A stretch of 64,000 nt of DNA, taken from the NCBI GenBank assembly GCA_021647265.1, contig JAKIVA010000004.1, positions 25,725-89,724 on the forward strand. Direction: 5' to 3'. The DNA comes from Lutibacter sp. (GTDB lineage Bacteria; Bacteroidota; Bacteroidia; Flavobacteriales; Flavobacteriaceae). The position numbers were made by a program, and so were the translations under genes. This document shows, one piece after another, positions 1 through 8,434 of the stretch. The notes under the pieces are model-generated. The model did not search any database. It saw only the letters and a list, made by a program, of their open reading frames with translations, and had not been told where the DNA came from. The number at the start of each line of letters is the position of its first letter. The first letter of the stretch is position 1.

Positions 1-504
1 TGATGCATTTCCAGCCTCTATTTTAACTAAAGATAGCCGTTTAAAAACTTGAAGAATTTCCATGTTTTCTTTTGTAATTTCAATAGCTTTTTCAATAAAA
101 TAATAATTAAAATAAGCGGTTTTTACTTCAAAGAAAAGATTTGATTTTGTATTTTCAAATTTTTCAAATTTTGCATTTGCAAATTCAGTTGCCACATTTT
201 CTTTTGCATCTAATAAGCCAAACCAAGGAAAACTTTGTGCCAGATTAAATCTCCATTTTTGAGGGCCAACACGTGTTTCTACAGGTTTAACAAAATATCC
301 AAAAGCAACTTGAGGGTCGGGTAAAGTACCTACTTGAGGTACTTTTTCCATGGCAGCCATATATTCACTGAATGTTGCTTTTAATTCAGGGTTATTCTCA
401 GCTGCTATTTTTAGATAATTTTCTAAGGAAGTTTGACTAAAAGTGTTAACACTTAATAGCAACAACCAACTAAAGAAAATTATTTTATACATTTTTATGT
501 TCAT
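1..504 (-). CDS. TolC/CusC-like outer-membrane efflux protein (partial, C-terminus beyond left edge)
   Basis: The first 168 codons of a gene reading leftwards out of the window. The product begins with a signal peptide (hydrophobic stretch ending in NTFSQ) and continues into the helical repeat of outer-membrane factors: an early SLENYLKIAAENNPELKA segment, then a PDPQVAFGYF segment, as in TolC-family channels of metal efflux systems. Such a protein forms the outer-membrane exit duct of a tripartite RND pump. It starts 10 bases after the stop of the CusA-type pump gene, so the two are almost certainly co-transcribed. An in-frame ATG at 492 is an alternative start. A CusB-type adaptor is expected beyond the edge but cannot be seen. 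Confidence 0.8.
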   Translation of the reverse strand, partial: MNIKMYKIIFFSWLLLLSVNTFSQTSLENYLKIAAENNPELKATFSEYMAAMEKVPQVGTLPDPQVAFGYFVKPVETRVGPQKWRFNLAQSFPWFGLLDAKENVATEFANAKFEKFENTKSNLFFEVKTAYFNYYFIEKAIEITKENMEILQVFKRLSLVKIEAGNAS

Positions 505-514
505 GTTTTTAAAT

Positions 515-3500
515 TTAAGCTTGTGATTTTTTCAATTGTCTCTTTAAATTATGTTCTTTCCACATACTGTACAGTACAGGTACAACAAACATAGTCATCA
601 CTTGTAATAGCATACCTCCAAATGATGGAATTGCCATAGGTATTACCACATCAGCTCCTTTACCTGTAGCTGTAAGCACTGGTATTAGTGCAATAATTGC
701 AACAGCTGCAGTCATCATAGCTGGGCGTACTCTTTTAATACCAGCATGTAAAACAGATTCTCTTATCTCTTTAATTGTAGTAGGTTTTTCTTTATCAAAT
801 ACTTGTGTTAAATAAGTTCCCATAATTACACCATCATCTGTAGCGATACCAAATAAGGCAATAAAACCAACCCATACGGCAACACTTAAATTTATAGTGT
901 GTAACTGAAATAATTCTCGCATATGGACTCCCGCAAAACTGAAGTTTAAAAACCATTCTTGACTGTAAAGCCAAATCATAATAAAACCACCTGAAAAGGC
1001 TACAAAAATTCCTGAAAATACCATTAATGACGGTAATATGTTTTTAAATTGAAAATATAGAATCAATAAAATTACTATCAACGATATTGGAACAACCAAC
1101 ATTAGTCGTTTAGACGCTCTAATTTGATTTTCATAATTTCCTGTAAAACGGTAGGTAACACCATCAGCTAATTTAAATTCTCCTGAATCAATTTTATCTT
1201 TTATTAATTTTTGGGCAGCTTCAACAACATTTGTCTCTGCATTTCCTTCTTTCATATCAAAAATTACATACCCTGTTAAAAAGGTATCTTCACTTTTAAT
1301 AACTTGAGGTCCACGGACATATTCTATAGATGCTAGTTCGCCTAATTCTACCTGAACACCAGTAGGTGTTGGAATTAAGATTTTCTTAATATCTTCAGGG
1401 TTATCTCTAAACTCACGTGCATAGCGTACTCGAACAGGAAAACGTTCTCTTCCTTCAACAGTGGTCGTTAATTGTTTTCCGCCTACAGCTACTGATAATT
1501 GCATTTGCATGTCTTTTATGGTTAATCCATAGCGAGACATTGCTTGTCTATTTAGCCTAATTTCTAAATATGGTTTTCCAACAACTCTATCAGCAAATAC
1601 TGTAGATGGATTTATGCTTGGAACCTCTTTTAATAAGTTCTCTAATTCAAAACCTACTTTTTCAATGGCTTCTAATGTTGGTCCAAATACTTTGATTCCC
1701 ATAGGAGCTCGCATTCCAGTAGACAACATTATTAAACGTGTTTGAATAGGTTGTAATTTTGGAGCAGAAGTTAATCCAGGAAATTTAGAGTGTTTTACTA
1801 TTTCTTTCCAGATATCATCGGCTTTTTTTATTTTTTGACGCCATTGTCTAAAATATTCGCCATCTTCATCTTCAATTAATTCATCTTCAGTAATTTTTCT
1901 GAATTCATCTTTCCCATATTTATAGGTAGTACCATCTTTTAAAATGAAAGCTTTATCTTCATTCACTTTAAAACGAACCCTTCTTCCATCTGCATCTAAA
2001 ATATATTCAGGAATATAGTTTATCGTGTTTTCAAACATGGATGTAGGAGCGGGATCTAAAGCAGAATTTACACGTCCCCATTTACCAACGGAAGTGGCTA
2101 TTTCAGGGATAGAATTCATATGCTTGTTAATGGTTGCTATTACCTCCATATTTTCTGTAATACCAGAGTGTGGCATTGTTGTTGGCATTAGCAGAAATGA
2201 ACCTTCATCTAAAGCTGGCATAAATTCTTTACCTACACCAGGAAAAGTTTTTTCTATACTATTCCAAGCAGTAGTGTTTTTCACAAAATTTGGCATAAAA
2301 CCAAAAACTTTTCCAAACCCTAACCAAATGGTTGCTCCAAAGAAAACTACAATAATAGGAACAGATAAAAATTTCCATTTATTTTCTAAACACCACTTTA
2401 AAACAACATCGTAAAAATGTACAATGGTCATTAACAATCCTAAAACTGCCCCAACAATTAGAATTACGAAAATAAAATTAACGAATACTGAGTTTGAAGC
2501 TCCTAAAGGCATCCATTCAATAGTTAAAAAGTAAATTACAACTAAAACGGTAATTAAAATATTTAGATAATTGGCAATTTTTTCAGAAAAAGGTAATTTT
2601 ATTTTGTTTTTTAAGAAGGTGCGTTTTGGCACTTGTGTTAGTAAGTTATTTAAACCAAAAGCTATTAATGCTATGGCAATTATACTTCCATAACTTATTA
2701 AAAATACAATTCCAAAACCTATTAATAATGAATTGAATATGCGACTATTTCTTTTTTTATCTAATTTTATAGAGAATAGCATATGTGCTATGGCTGGAAT
2801 AAACATAATTCCAATAAATAAAGAAGAAACTAAGGCAAATGTTTTTGTCCAAGCCAAAGGTCTAAATAGTTTTCCTTCGGAAGCTTGCATTGCAAAGACA
2901 GGTAAAAAACTTACAATTGTAGTTGCCAAGGCAGTCATAATTGCTGAAGCAACCTCAACGGTGGCAACATAAATTACTTGTACTAATTTTTTACCACTTA
3001 TATGTTCATTTTCTGGCATTTCTAAGTGCCTAATAATATTTTCAGTAAATACAATTCCCACATCAACCATGACCCCAATGGCAATGGCAATACCAGAAAG
3101 AGCCACAATATTGGCATCTACATCAAAAAACTTCATTAAAATAAAAGTCATTAAAACCCCAACAGGCAGTAATGTTGAAATTAAAACAGAAGCACGTAGA
3201 TTTAACACCAATACAAGAACAACTAAAATACTTATCAAAATCTCGTGAGAGAGTGATGATTCTAAAGTTCCTAATGTTTCTTGAATTAAACCAGATCGAT
3301 CGTAAAATGGTACAATAGTAATTTTTGAAACAGTTCCATCAGCTAATGTTTTTGATGGTAATCCTGGTGCAACTTCAGCAATTTTAGCTTTTAAATTATG
3401 AATTACTTCTTGTGGGTTTGCACCGTAACGAGCTACCACAACACCTCCAACAGCTTCTACACCACTTTTATCCAATCCACCTCTTCTAGTAGCAGGGCCA

Positions 3501-4354
3501 AATTGTATTTTTGCAACATCTTTTAAACGAATAGGAACATTGTCTCTAACAGTAACTACACTTTCTTCCAAATCTGAAAGACTTTTAATGTACCCTAATC
3601 CGCGGACAAGGTATTCAACTTTGTTAAACTCCAAAGTACGTGCACCAATATCTAAATTACTGTTTTTAACAGCATTCATTATCATTTTCACATCCACATT
3701 GTTGGCTTTCATTGCATTGGGGTCAATTTCAATCTGGTATTCTTTTAAAAACCCACCAATTGAAGCAACTTCTGAAACACCGCTTGTAGCAGTTAAATAA
3801 TAACGAACATAAAAATCTTGAATTGTTCTTAGTTCTTGAGGATCCCAACCTCCTGTTGGTTTTCCTGTTTTTGGATCTCTACCTTCTAAAGTATACCAAT
3901 ACACTTGTCCTAATGCTGTTGCATCTGGTCCTAGCGCTGGTTTTACTTCATTAGGAACGGTTCCTGGTGGTAAAGAGTTTAATTTTTCAAGAATTCTTGT
4001 TCTGCTCCAGTAAAAATCTACATCATCTTTAAAAATGATATAAATACTAGATAAGCCAAAGATAGAATTACTTCTAATGGTTTTTACACCTGGAATACCT
4101 AATAAGGCAGTAGTTAAAGGATAGGTAATTTGATCTTCAATATCCTGAGGTGATTGTCCCATCCATTCTGTAAAAACAATTTGTTGGTTTTCGCCAATGT
4201 CAGGAATGGCATCTACAGGAACAGGATTTCGTTCAATTAATGAGGTTTCCCAATTAAAAGGGGCTGTTACAATTCCACCTATAATAAAGGTAGCGAGTAA
4301 CATAAATGTTATTAACTTGTTTTCAAGAAAATAGCGAATTATTTTATTAAGCAT
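515..4354 (-). CDS. CusA/CzcA-family heavy-metal efflux RND transporter, enlarged
   Basis: Inner-membrane proton-driven pump that exports metal ions through a tripartite complex. The 1279 residues contain the usual RND plan: N-terminal helix, periplasmic porter domain, a TM2-6 bundle with GIAIAIGVMVDVGIVF (CusA-like TM4, without the DFG of zinc pumps), a second porter domain, and a C-terminal bundle with GIATDDGVIMG. Methionines in MPTTMPHSG and LIMLSTGMRAPMG suggest copper or silver over zinc or cobalt; this is inference. It is about 230 residues longer than E. coli CusA. Extra hydrophobic segments lie roughly at residues 540-680, and a charged insert follows NYIPEYILDADGRR. Such enlarged forms are, to my knowledge, common in Bacteroidota. 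It is followed by a TolC-like gene and preceded by HYC_CC_PP. Confidence 0.93.
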   Translation of the reverse strand: MLNKIIRYFLENKLITFMLLATFIIGGIVTAPFNWETSLIERNPVPVDAIPDIGENQQIVFTEWMGQSPQDIEDQITYPLTTALLGIPGVKTIRSNSIFGLSSIYIIFKDDVDFYWSRTRILEKLNSLPPGTVPNEVKPALGPDATALGQVYWYTLEGRDPKTGKPTGGWDPQELRTIQDFYVRYYLTATSGVSEVASIGGFLKEYQIEIDPNAMKANNVDVKMIMNAVKNSNLDIGARTLEFNKVEYLVRGLGYIKSLSDLEESVVTVRDNVPIRLKDVAKIQFGPATRRGGLDKSGVEAVGGVVVARYGANPQEVIHNLKAKIAEVAPGLPSKTLADGTVSKITIVPFYDRSGLIQETLGTLESSLSHEILISILVVLVLVLNLRASVLISTLLPVGVLMTFILMKFFDVDANIVALSGIAIAIGVMVDVGIVFTENIIRHLEMPENEHISGKKLVQVIYVATVEVASAIMTALATTIVSFLPVFAMQASEGKLFRPLAWTKTFALVSSLFIGIMFIPAIAHMLFSIKLDKKRNSRIFNSLLIGFGIVFLISYGSIIAIALIAFGLNNLLTQVPKRTFLKNKIKLPFSEKIANYLNILITVLVVIYFLTIEWMPLGASNSVFVNFIFVILIVGAVLGLLMTIVHFYDVVLKWCLENKWKFLSVPIIVVFFGATIWLGFGKVFGFMPNFVKNTTAWNSIEKTFPGVGKEFMPALDEGSFLLMPTTMPHSGITENMEVIATINKHMNSIPEIATSVGKWGRVNSALDPAPTSMFENTINYIPEYILDADGRRVRFKVNEDKAFILKDGTTYKYGKDEFRKITEDELIEDEDGEYFRQWRQKIKKADDIWKEIVKHSKFPGLTSAPKLQPIQTRLIMLSTGMRAPMGIKVFGPTLEAIEKVGFELENLLKEVPSINPSTVFADRVVGKPYLEIRLNRQAMSRYGLTIKDMQMQLSVAVGGKQLTTTVEGRERFPVRVRYAREFRDNPEDIKKILIPTPTGVQVELGELASIEYVRGPQVIKSEDTFLTGYVIFDMKEGNAETNVVEAAQKLIKDKIDSGEFKLADGVTYRFTGNYENQIRASKRLMLVVPISLIVILLILYFQFKNILPSLMVFSGIFVAFSGGFIMIWLYSQEWFLNFSFAGVHMRELFQLHTINLSVAVWVGFIALFGIATDDGVIMGTYLTQVFDKEKPTTIKEIRESVLHAGIKRVRPAMMTAAVAIIALIPVLTATGKGADVVIPMAIPSFGGMLLQVMTMFVVPVLYSMWKEHNLKRQLKKSQA

Positions 4355-4488
4355 ATAGCATTTGATTTTAATTATTTAAATTTTAATATAAAGTGTGATA
4401 TGATTATTATCAACTTTTATATGATACAAATAAGAGATAGTAAAGAGATTTCACCAAATCATTTTTGTAGATAGAAAATAATTTAAAA

Positions 4489-4905
4489 TCAAATAAGAAA
4501 AACTTGGTCAACAATATGTATATCTGTGACCAAAATTGGAGGAGAATAGTTTTTAAAAGGAACTATATTATTTTCTAAACCTTTAAATAAATTAATGTAA
4601 GTGTAAATAAAAGAAGCAATAAACAGTTGTTGGCTAGAATTTAAACGTAATATATTTGTAGCTTCTAATTCCTTTTGACCTTTATATACTTTAATTACAT
4701 TATCACAACAATTTTTATCAACTAAATTGCAATCTTCTTTAGAAGGAGTTTTTTCTTCCATGCCACAAGAATCCGCCTTTAAAAATAGTGCGCTTGCAAC
4801 CAATTCACCTCCACAGTAGTGCTGGTTTACAGTAAATGACATTGTAGAAAAAAGAACTACAAAAGTCATTAAAATGGCTCCTATTTTTTTACGAAACACC
4901 TTCAT
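4489..4905 (-). CDS. HYC_CC_PP family protein (small, metal-associated)
   Basis: A 138-residue protein with an N-terminal signal or anchor segment, then the three motifs that name this Bacteroidota family: HYCGG near residue 29, a CC pair in DKNCCDN, and a PP pair in NYSPPIL near the C-terminus. No enzymatic function is established as far as I know. The Cys/His content and position directly upstream of a CusA-type pump suggest a periplasmic metal-binding or metal-sensing accessory role (inference). It probably opens the transcription unit that includes the pump; a 134-base gap to the pump gene leaves room for a second promoter. A 20-bp-arm perfect palindrome lies 43 bases upstream of its start. 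Confidence 0.85.
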   Translation of the reverse strand: MKVFRKKIGAILMTFVVLFSTMSFTVNQHYCGGELVASALFLKADSCGMEEKTPSKEDCNLVDKNCCDNVIKVYKGQKELEATNILRLNSSQQLFIASFIYTYINLFKGLENNIVPFKNYSPPILVTDIHIVDQVFLI

Positions 4906-4947
4906 TAGATTTAACGAATATACCTAAATTTTTTTATAGTAGGTTAA

Positions 4948-4989
4948 TTTTATTGAATATACTGATAAATATCAGTATATTCAATAAAA
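4948..4989. promoter_or_regulatory. Perfect long palindrome between DUF302 and HYC_CC_PP genes
   Basis: Arms 4948-4967 and 4970-4989 are exact reverse complements (20 bp each) around a 2-base AA centre; the core reads ATACTGATAAATATCAGTAT. It starts 2 bases beyond the DUF302 stop codon, so it could be a stability or termination hairpin for that gene. However, no T-run follows it on the minus strand, and it lies just upstream of the probable promoter of the metal-efflux genes. An operator for an ArsR- or TetR-like sensor is therefore equally plausible. Confidence 0.55.
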
Positions 4990-4991
4990 AA

Positions 4992-5387
4992 TTATTTTTT
5001 TAAACTGTCAATTACTCTTTTAAGTTTTTGCTGTACTTCGTTTGCAATTTCTTCCAAATTATTATTTTCAACAGCCCCCATTGATGCAATTGGGTCAACC
5101 GCAGAGACAATAATATCTCCAGTACTTACTTCTTCAATAATCACGTTACAAGGAAGCATAATACCTATTTTATCTTCAGCTAGTAATGCTTTGTGAGCAA
5201 AATGAGGATTACAGGCGCCCAATATTTCATAAGGCCTAAAATCAACATCAATTTTTTTCTTTAAGGTTTCTTTAACATCAATATGAGTTAATACGCCAAA
5301 ACCTTCTTCTTTTAATGCTGCAGTTACTTTTTCTTTTACAACTTCAAAAGATGAATTTTTAAGAGTTGTACTAAAATAATAGTTCAT
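4992..5387 (-). CDS. DUF302 domain-containing protein
   Basis: A 131-residue soluble protein matching the DUF302 fold: an N-terminal FEVVKEKVTAALKEEGFGVL helix-strand segment, DVKETLKKK, then the conserved YEILGACNPHFAHKAL centre with Cys and His, and the MLPCNVIIEE strand. Members often sit beside metal or thiol-stress genes; their biochemical role is unresolved. The two cysteines (ACNP and LPCN) could bind a metal or be redox-active. There is no signal peptide, so it is probably cytoplasmic. A TATCTTTG promoter element lies just upstream, so it begins its own transcript. Confidence 0.88.
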   Translation of the reverse strand: MNYYFSTTLKNSSFEVVKEKVTAALKEEGFGVLTHIDVKETLKKKIDVDFRPYEILGACNPHFAHKALLAEDKIGIMLPCNVIIEEVSTGDIIVSAVDPIASMGAVENNNLEEIANEVQQKLKRVIDSLKK

Positions 5388-5407
5388 AATAGTTATATTT
5401 TATGATA

Positions 5408-5415
5408 CAAAGATA
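5408..5415 (-). promoter_or_regulatory. Predicted -7 element (TATCTTTG) of the DUF302 gene
   Basis: Exact match to the Bacteroidota TAnnTTTG element, 20 bases upstream of the start codon. No clear TTG -33 element is at the usual spacing. A direct GATAC repeat (GATAC-N5-GATAC) lies immediately upstream and may be a regulator site. Confidence 0.55.
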
Positions 5416-5623
5416 TGGTATCTTGTAGTATCTAATTTTATATTTTTTTGACTTTTTGTTGTAAAATTATGAAATGCTTTATTTACTAAGCAATGTTTTA
5501 TGTGAAAAAAATCTTAAAAGAAGTGAAATGGGAAAAGTTTAGGCATCTAAAATTTATTTGAAATAGTTATTTAATTGGCTAAAAATCTGTAATTTAGAAG
5601 GTAAATATAAACCTTTTTCAATT

Positions 5624-5911
5624 ATGGTGTCAATAAATCTAACTGAAGTAAATAGCAAAAATCAAATTGCTAGGGTTATCTGTTTAAAAATGGAAAGTAA
5701 TGGTATTAAAAAAAGTGAAATAATTTTAGGAACGCGTTTAAGTAAAACCGCTATAAATAGTGTATTATGTTTAGATAATTGCGAAAAAGACTATAGGTTT
5801 AATACCTTGTTAAAGGTACTTAGATTTTTAAAGATACAATTATTTATTGGGAGAAATGAAGATATTAAAACCAATATTTTGTCGCTTTTTAATACTTCTG
5901 ATAATAAATAG
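5624..5911 (+). CDS. Small helix-turn-helix-like protein
   Basis: A 95-residue basic protein of unrecognised family. After a short N-terminal strand it has an ARVICLKMESNGIKKSEII segment followed by GTRLSKTAINSVL, which reads like the two helices of an XRE/HigA-type DNA-binding domain. A third segment, TLLKVLRFLKIQLFIG, resembles the C-terminal part of such domains. This suggests a small transcription regulator or an orphan antitoxin. No toxin-like partner is next to it: PorP follows 55 bases downstream on the same strand. The coding call is supported by an intact frame and codon use like its neighbours; the function is inference. Confidence 0.55.
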   Translation: MVSINLTEVNSKNQIARVICLKMESNGIKKSEIILGTRLSKTAINSVLCLDNCEKDYRFNTLLKVLRFLKIQLFIGRNEDIKTNILSLFNTSDNK

Positions 5912-5966
5912 CTATAAACATGAGTTAAAAGATATATTAATTATATTTGGACTTTATTAAAAAATA

Positions 5967-6944
5967 ATGATTGTAAAAATTGTAAAATCTTTTATTTTTA
6001 GTTTCTTTTTTATAGCCTCTATAGTTATAAAAGCACAGGAAACGTTACCTATTTATGCTGATTATTTATCAGATAATGTGTATTTAGTACATCCATCAGC
6101 TGCGGGGATAGGAAATTGCGGTAAAATTAGATTTACAGCTCGTAGTCAATGGAGTGGTGTAAGTGATGCACCTTCACTACAAACGTTAAGTGTTCATCAA
6201 CGTATTGGTGATAATACAGGAGTGGGTTTTATTCTTTTCAATGATAAAAACGGGTATCATTCTCAGCAGGGAATTCAGGCTACCTATGCCTATCATATTA
6301 ATTTGGGATGGCCAGAGGAGTCTAATCAAATTTCATTTGGCTTATCATTTATGGTGGTTAATAATACTGTTGATGAAAGTCAATTTACAATTCCAGATCC
6401 AGTAATTTCACAAATAGTACAAAGTGAGAGTTACTTTAATGCCGATTTTAGTATGGCCTACCATAAAGAAGGTTTCTTCTCATATTTTACGGCAAAAAAT
6501 ATTATGCTAAGTGCTCGTAATTTGTATAATGACCAGTATGAGTCATTAAATTTACGTAGGTATTTGGTTACGTTAGGTTATTATTTTGGGAAAGGTAAAA
6601 ATTTGCAATTTGAACCTTCTGTTATGGCTCAAAGTATAGAAAGAACAGGAGAAAAATTTGTAGATTTTAACATTAAAATTTATAAAGAAGTTTCAAATGC
6701 TCAACTTTGGGCAGCATTTTCATACAGAAGAGGTTTTGACAATGCCAATACACAAGAATTAAGTTATTTAACACCAATTGTTGGTATAAATTATCAAAGA
6801 TTTATGATGTCTTACACATACACAAAACAAACAGGCGAAATTTTATTTGACGATGCGGGTTATCATCAAATTACATTAGGATTTAACTTTGGGTGTAGGC
6901 AACCTCGTAGAAATGGATGTCCTAACATTAATGCTTCTTTTTAA
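5967..6944 (+). CDS. PorP/SprF family type IX secretion system membrane protein
   Basis: A 325-residue predicted outer-membrane beta-barrel with a signal peptide (ending VIKAQ). It shows the family start, YLSDNVYLVHPSAAGIGNCG followed by RSQWSGVSDAPSLQTLSVH, and alternating strands to the C-terminus. PorP/SprF proteins anchor the PorE-PorK/N-PorM periplasmic machine, or deliver specific gliding adhesins such as SprB to the type IX secretion system. Several paralogues per genome are normal. This copy has no adhesin or PorE gene beside it, so its cargo is unknown. A gamma carbonic anhydrase gene follows after 18 bases and may be co-transcribed. Confidence 0.9.
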   Translation: MIVKIVKSFIFSFFFIASIVIKAQETLPIYADYLSDNVYLVHPSAAGIGNCGKIRFTARSQWSGVSDAPSLQTLSVHQRIGDNTGVGFILFNDKNGYHSQQGIQATYAYHINLGWPEESNQISFGLSFMVVNNTVDESQFTIPDPVISQIVQSESYFNADFSMAYHKEGFFSYFTAKNIMLSARNLYNDQYESLNLRRYLVTLGYYFGKGKNLQFEPSVMAQSIERTGEKFVDFNIKIYKEVSNAQLWAAFSYRRGFDNANTQELSYLTPIVGINYQRFMMSYTYTKQTGEILFDDAGYHQITLGFNFGCRQPRRNGCPNINASF

Positions 6945-6962
6945 ACGTTTACAAATTTTTAT

Positions 6963-7472
6963 ATGATTATTAAAGAGTTAAATGGAAATAAGCCAATTTT
7001 TGGCAACGATTGTTTTTTTGCTGAAAATTCAGTAATTATCGGAGAGGTTGAAATGGGTAATCAATGTAGTGTTTGGTATAATGCAGTAATTAGAGGAGAT
7101 GTACATTACATAAAGTTAGGAAACAAGGTTAATGTACAAGATGGTGCCGTAATCCATGCAACCTATAAAAAATCACCTACAAATATTGGTGATAATGTAT
7201 CAATTGGCCATAATGCTTTGGTTCATGGTTGTACAATTCACAATAATGTTTTAGTAGGAATGGGAGCTATTATTATGGACGATTGTATTGTTGAAAGTAA
7301 TTCAATTATTGCTGCTGGAGCTGTGGTTACCAAAGGTACTCATATAAAATCAGGCAGTATTTATGCCGGAGTTCCTGCAAAAAAAATAAAAGATATTAGT
7401 GAGGAGCTAATTTCAGGTGAAATTAATAGAATTGCTAATAATTATGTGAAATACGCTAATTGGTATCAGTAG
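6963..7472 (+). CDS. Gamma-class carbonic anhydrase family protein (left-handed beta-helix)
   Basis: A 169-residue protein built of hexapeptide repeats (for example VIIGEVEMGNQCSVWYNAVI and GDNVSIGHNALVHG) forming a trimeric left-handed beta-helix. The zinc-ligand histidines of the gamma-CA family are visible in VIHATY and in GHNALVHG. The N-terminal RGDVHYIKLG segment is typical of the YrdA/PaaY branch. Activity as a carbonic anhydrase is not proven for many members of this branch. The C-terminal helix follows YAGVPAKKIKDIS. Probably co-transcribed with the upstream PorP gene. Confidence 0.9.
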   Translation: MIIKELNGNKPIFGNDCFFAENSVIIGEVEMGNQCSVWYNAVIRGDVHYIKLGNKVNVQDGAVIHATYKKSPTNIGDNVSIGHNALVHGCTIHNNVLVGMGAIIMDDCIVESNSIIAAGAVVTKGTHIKSGSIYAGVPAKKIKDISEELISGEINRIANNYVKYANWYQ

Positions 7473-7477
7473 TATTT

Positions 7478-7572
7478 GGGCGTTACCTTTCAGGTCGGGC
7501 TATCACTACTCGCTTTTTTTAGTTAGAAAAGAACTAAAAAATAGCTCAAACACATCGTTCTATCCCTAACGC
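7478..7572. repeat. Structured intergenic repeat with nested inverted repeats
   Basis: A 95-base non-coding unit between convergent genes. The outer ends are inverted (GCGTTA at the left, TAACGC at the right). In the centre a perfect 10-bp stem TTTTTTAGTT/AACTAAAAAA (7515-7524 and 7532-7541) encloses a 7-base loop. A clearly diverged second copy is found at 45013-45099. The form resembles a small MITE- or REP-like element. The inner stem with its T-run may also end transcription of the gamma-CA or murI genes. Confidence 0.6.
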
Positions 7573-7582
7573 AAACAACAAT

Positions 7583-8371
7583 TTAAAAATCTAATTTTTC
7601 TACAGTAAATTTCACTAAAACATCATTTAATATTTCTGACAGGACGTTGGTTTCAATGTTAGTATAAAACAGGTGTTTACTTTTTTGGGGTGAAACTAAC
7701 ATTAAGTGGTGTTTTTCTAAAATAGCTTTTGTTTGTCTTGCAACGGCCTCTCCAGAATCAATAATTACAACATTTTTACCTACTATTTTTTTTATTTGAG
7801 GAATTAAATAAGGGTAGTGTGTACAACCTAAAACCAAATGATCTATACCATAATTTAACATAGGTTTTATGTACGAGATAAGTAATTCATTTAATTTGTA
7901 TGAATTTAATTCACCATTTTCAATTAATTGAACCAACCCTTCTCCATCTTGTTCAATGGTTGTAATATTTTTTGTGTAATTGGCTGTTGTTTTTTCAAAT
8001 AACTCACTTATTAATGTGCCTTTGGTTGCTAAAATTCCAATTGCTCCTGTTTTACTTAAAAGAGCTGCAGGTTTAATCGCTGGTTCTATACCAATAAACG
8101 GAATAGTATAATTTTTCCTTAAATAATCTATGGCATTTGTTGTGGCAGTATTACAAGCAACAATTATTAGCTTGCAACCTTTTGAAATTAAGAGTTCCGT
8201 ATTTTTTATACATAGTGAAATAATTTCCTCCTTAGATTTTTCCCCATACGGAGCATTTTTACTATCGGCTAAATAAATAGTGTTTTCATTGGGAAGTAAT
8301 TTTATTACTTCTTTCCATATTGACGTACCTCCAATACCAGAATCAAATATGCCAATAGGTTGTTTTTTCAT
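7583..8371 (-). CDS. murI: Glutamate racemase
   Basis: Makes D-glutamate from L-glutamate for peptidoglycan; cytoplasmic. The 262-residue protein shows GIFDSGIGG at residues 7-15 (Asp10), the first catalytic cysteine Cys73 in VACNTATT, and the second, Cys183, in LGCTHYPYL. These are the two acid/base thiols of the family. Length is normal. The gene lies after the OmpH pair on the same strand, but a strong terminator hairpin ends only about 12 bases before its start. Expression may therefore need read-through or a promoter overlapping the hairpin. Confidence 0.96.
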   Translation of the reverse strand: MKKQPIGIFDSGIGGTSIWKEVIKLLPNENTIYLADSKNAPYGEKSKEEIISLCIKNTELLISKGCKLIIVACNTATTNAIDYLRKNYTIPFIGIEPAIKPAALLSKTGAIGILATKGTLISELFEKTTANYTKNITTIEQDGEGLVQLIENGELNSYKLNELLISYIKPMLNYGIDHLVLGCTHYPYLIPQIKKIVGKNVVIIDSGEAVARQTKAILEKHHLMLVSPQKSKHLFYTNIETNVLSEILNDVLVKFTVEKLDF

Positions 8372-8383
8372 TAGAATAAATGT

Positions 8384-8416
8384 AAAAAAAAATCTCGCAA
8401 GGGCGAGATTTTTTTT
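8384..8416 (-). terminator. Intrinsic terminator between ompH and murI
   Basis: Stem of AAATCTCGC with GCGAGATTT around the loop AAGG, extended by A/T runs on both sides, so the T-run exists on either strand. It lies downstream of the ompH gene that ends at 8435, and its run of T (minus strand) almost touches the murI start. Confidence 0.85.
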
Positions 8417-8434
8417 AAATAAGTATTATATTTT

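Noticed and set aside
2025..2414. 129-codon open frame on the plus strand opposite the CusA-type gene, and similar frames at 2733-2972 and 3540-3800
   Set aside because: Antisense shadows of an intact RND pump gene; no start context or family resemblance.
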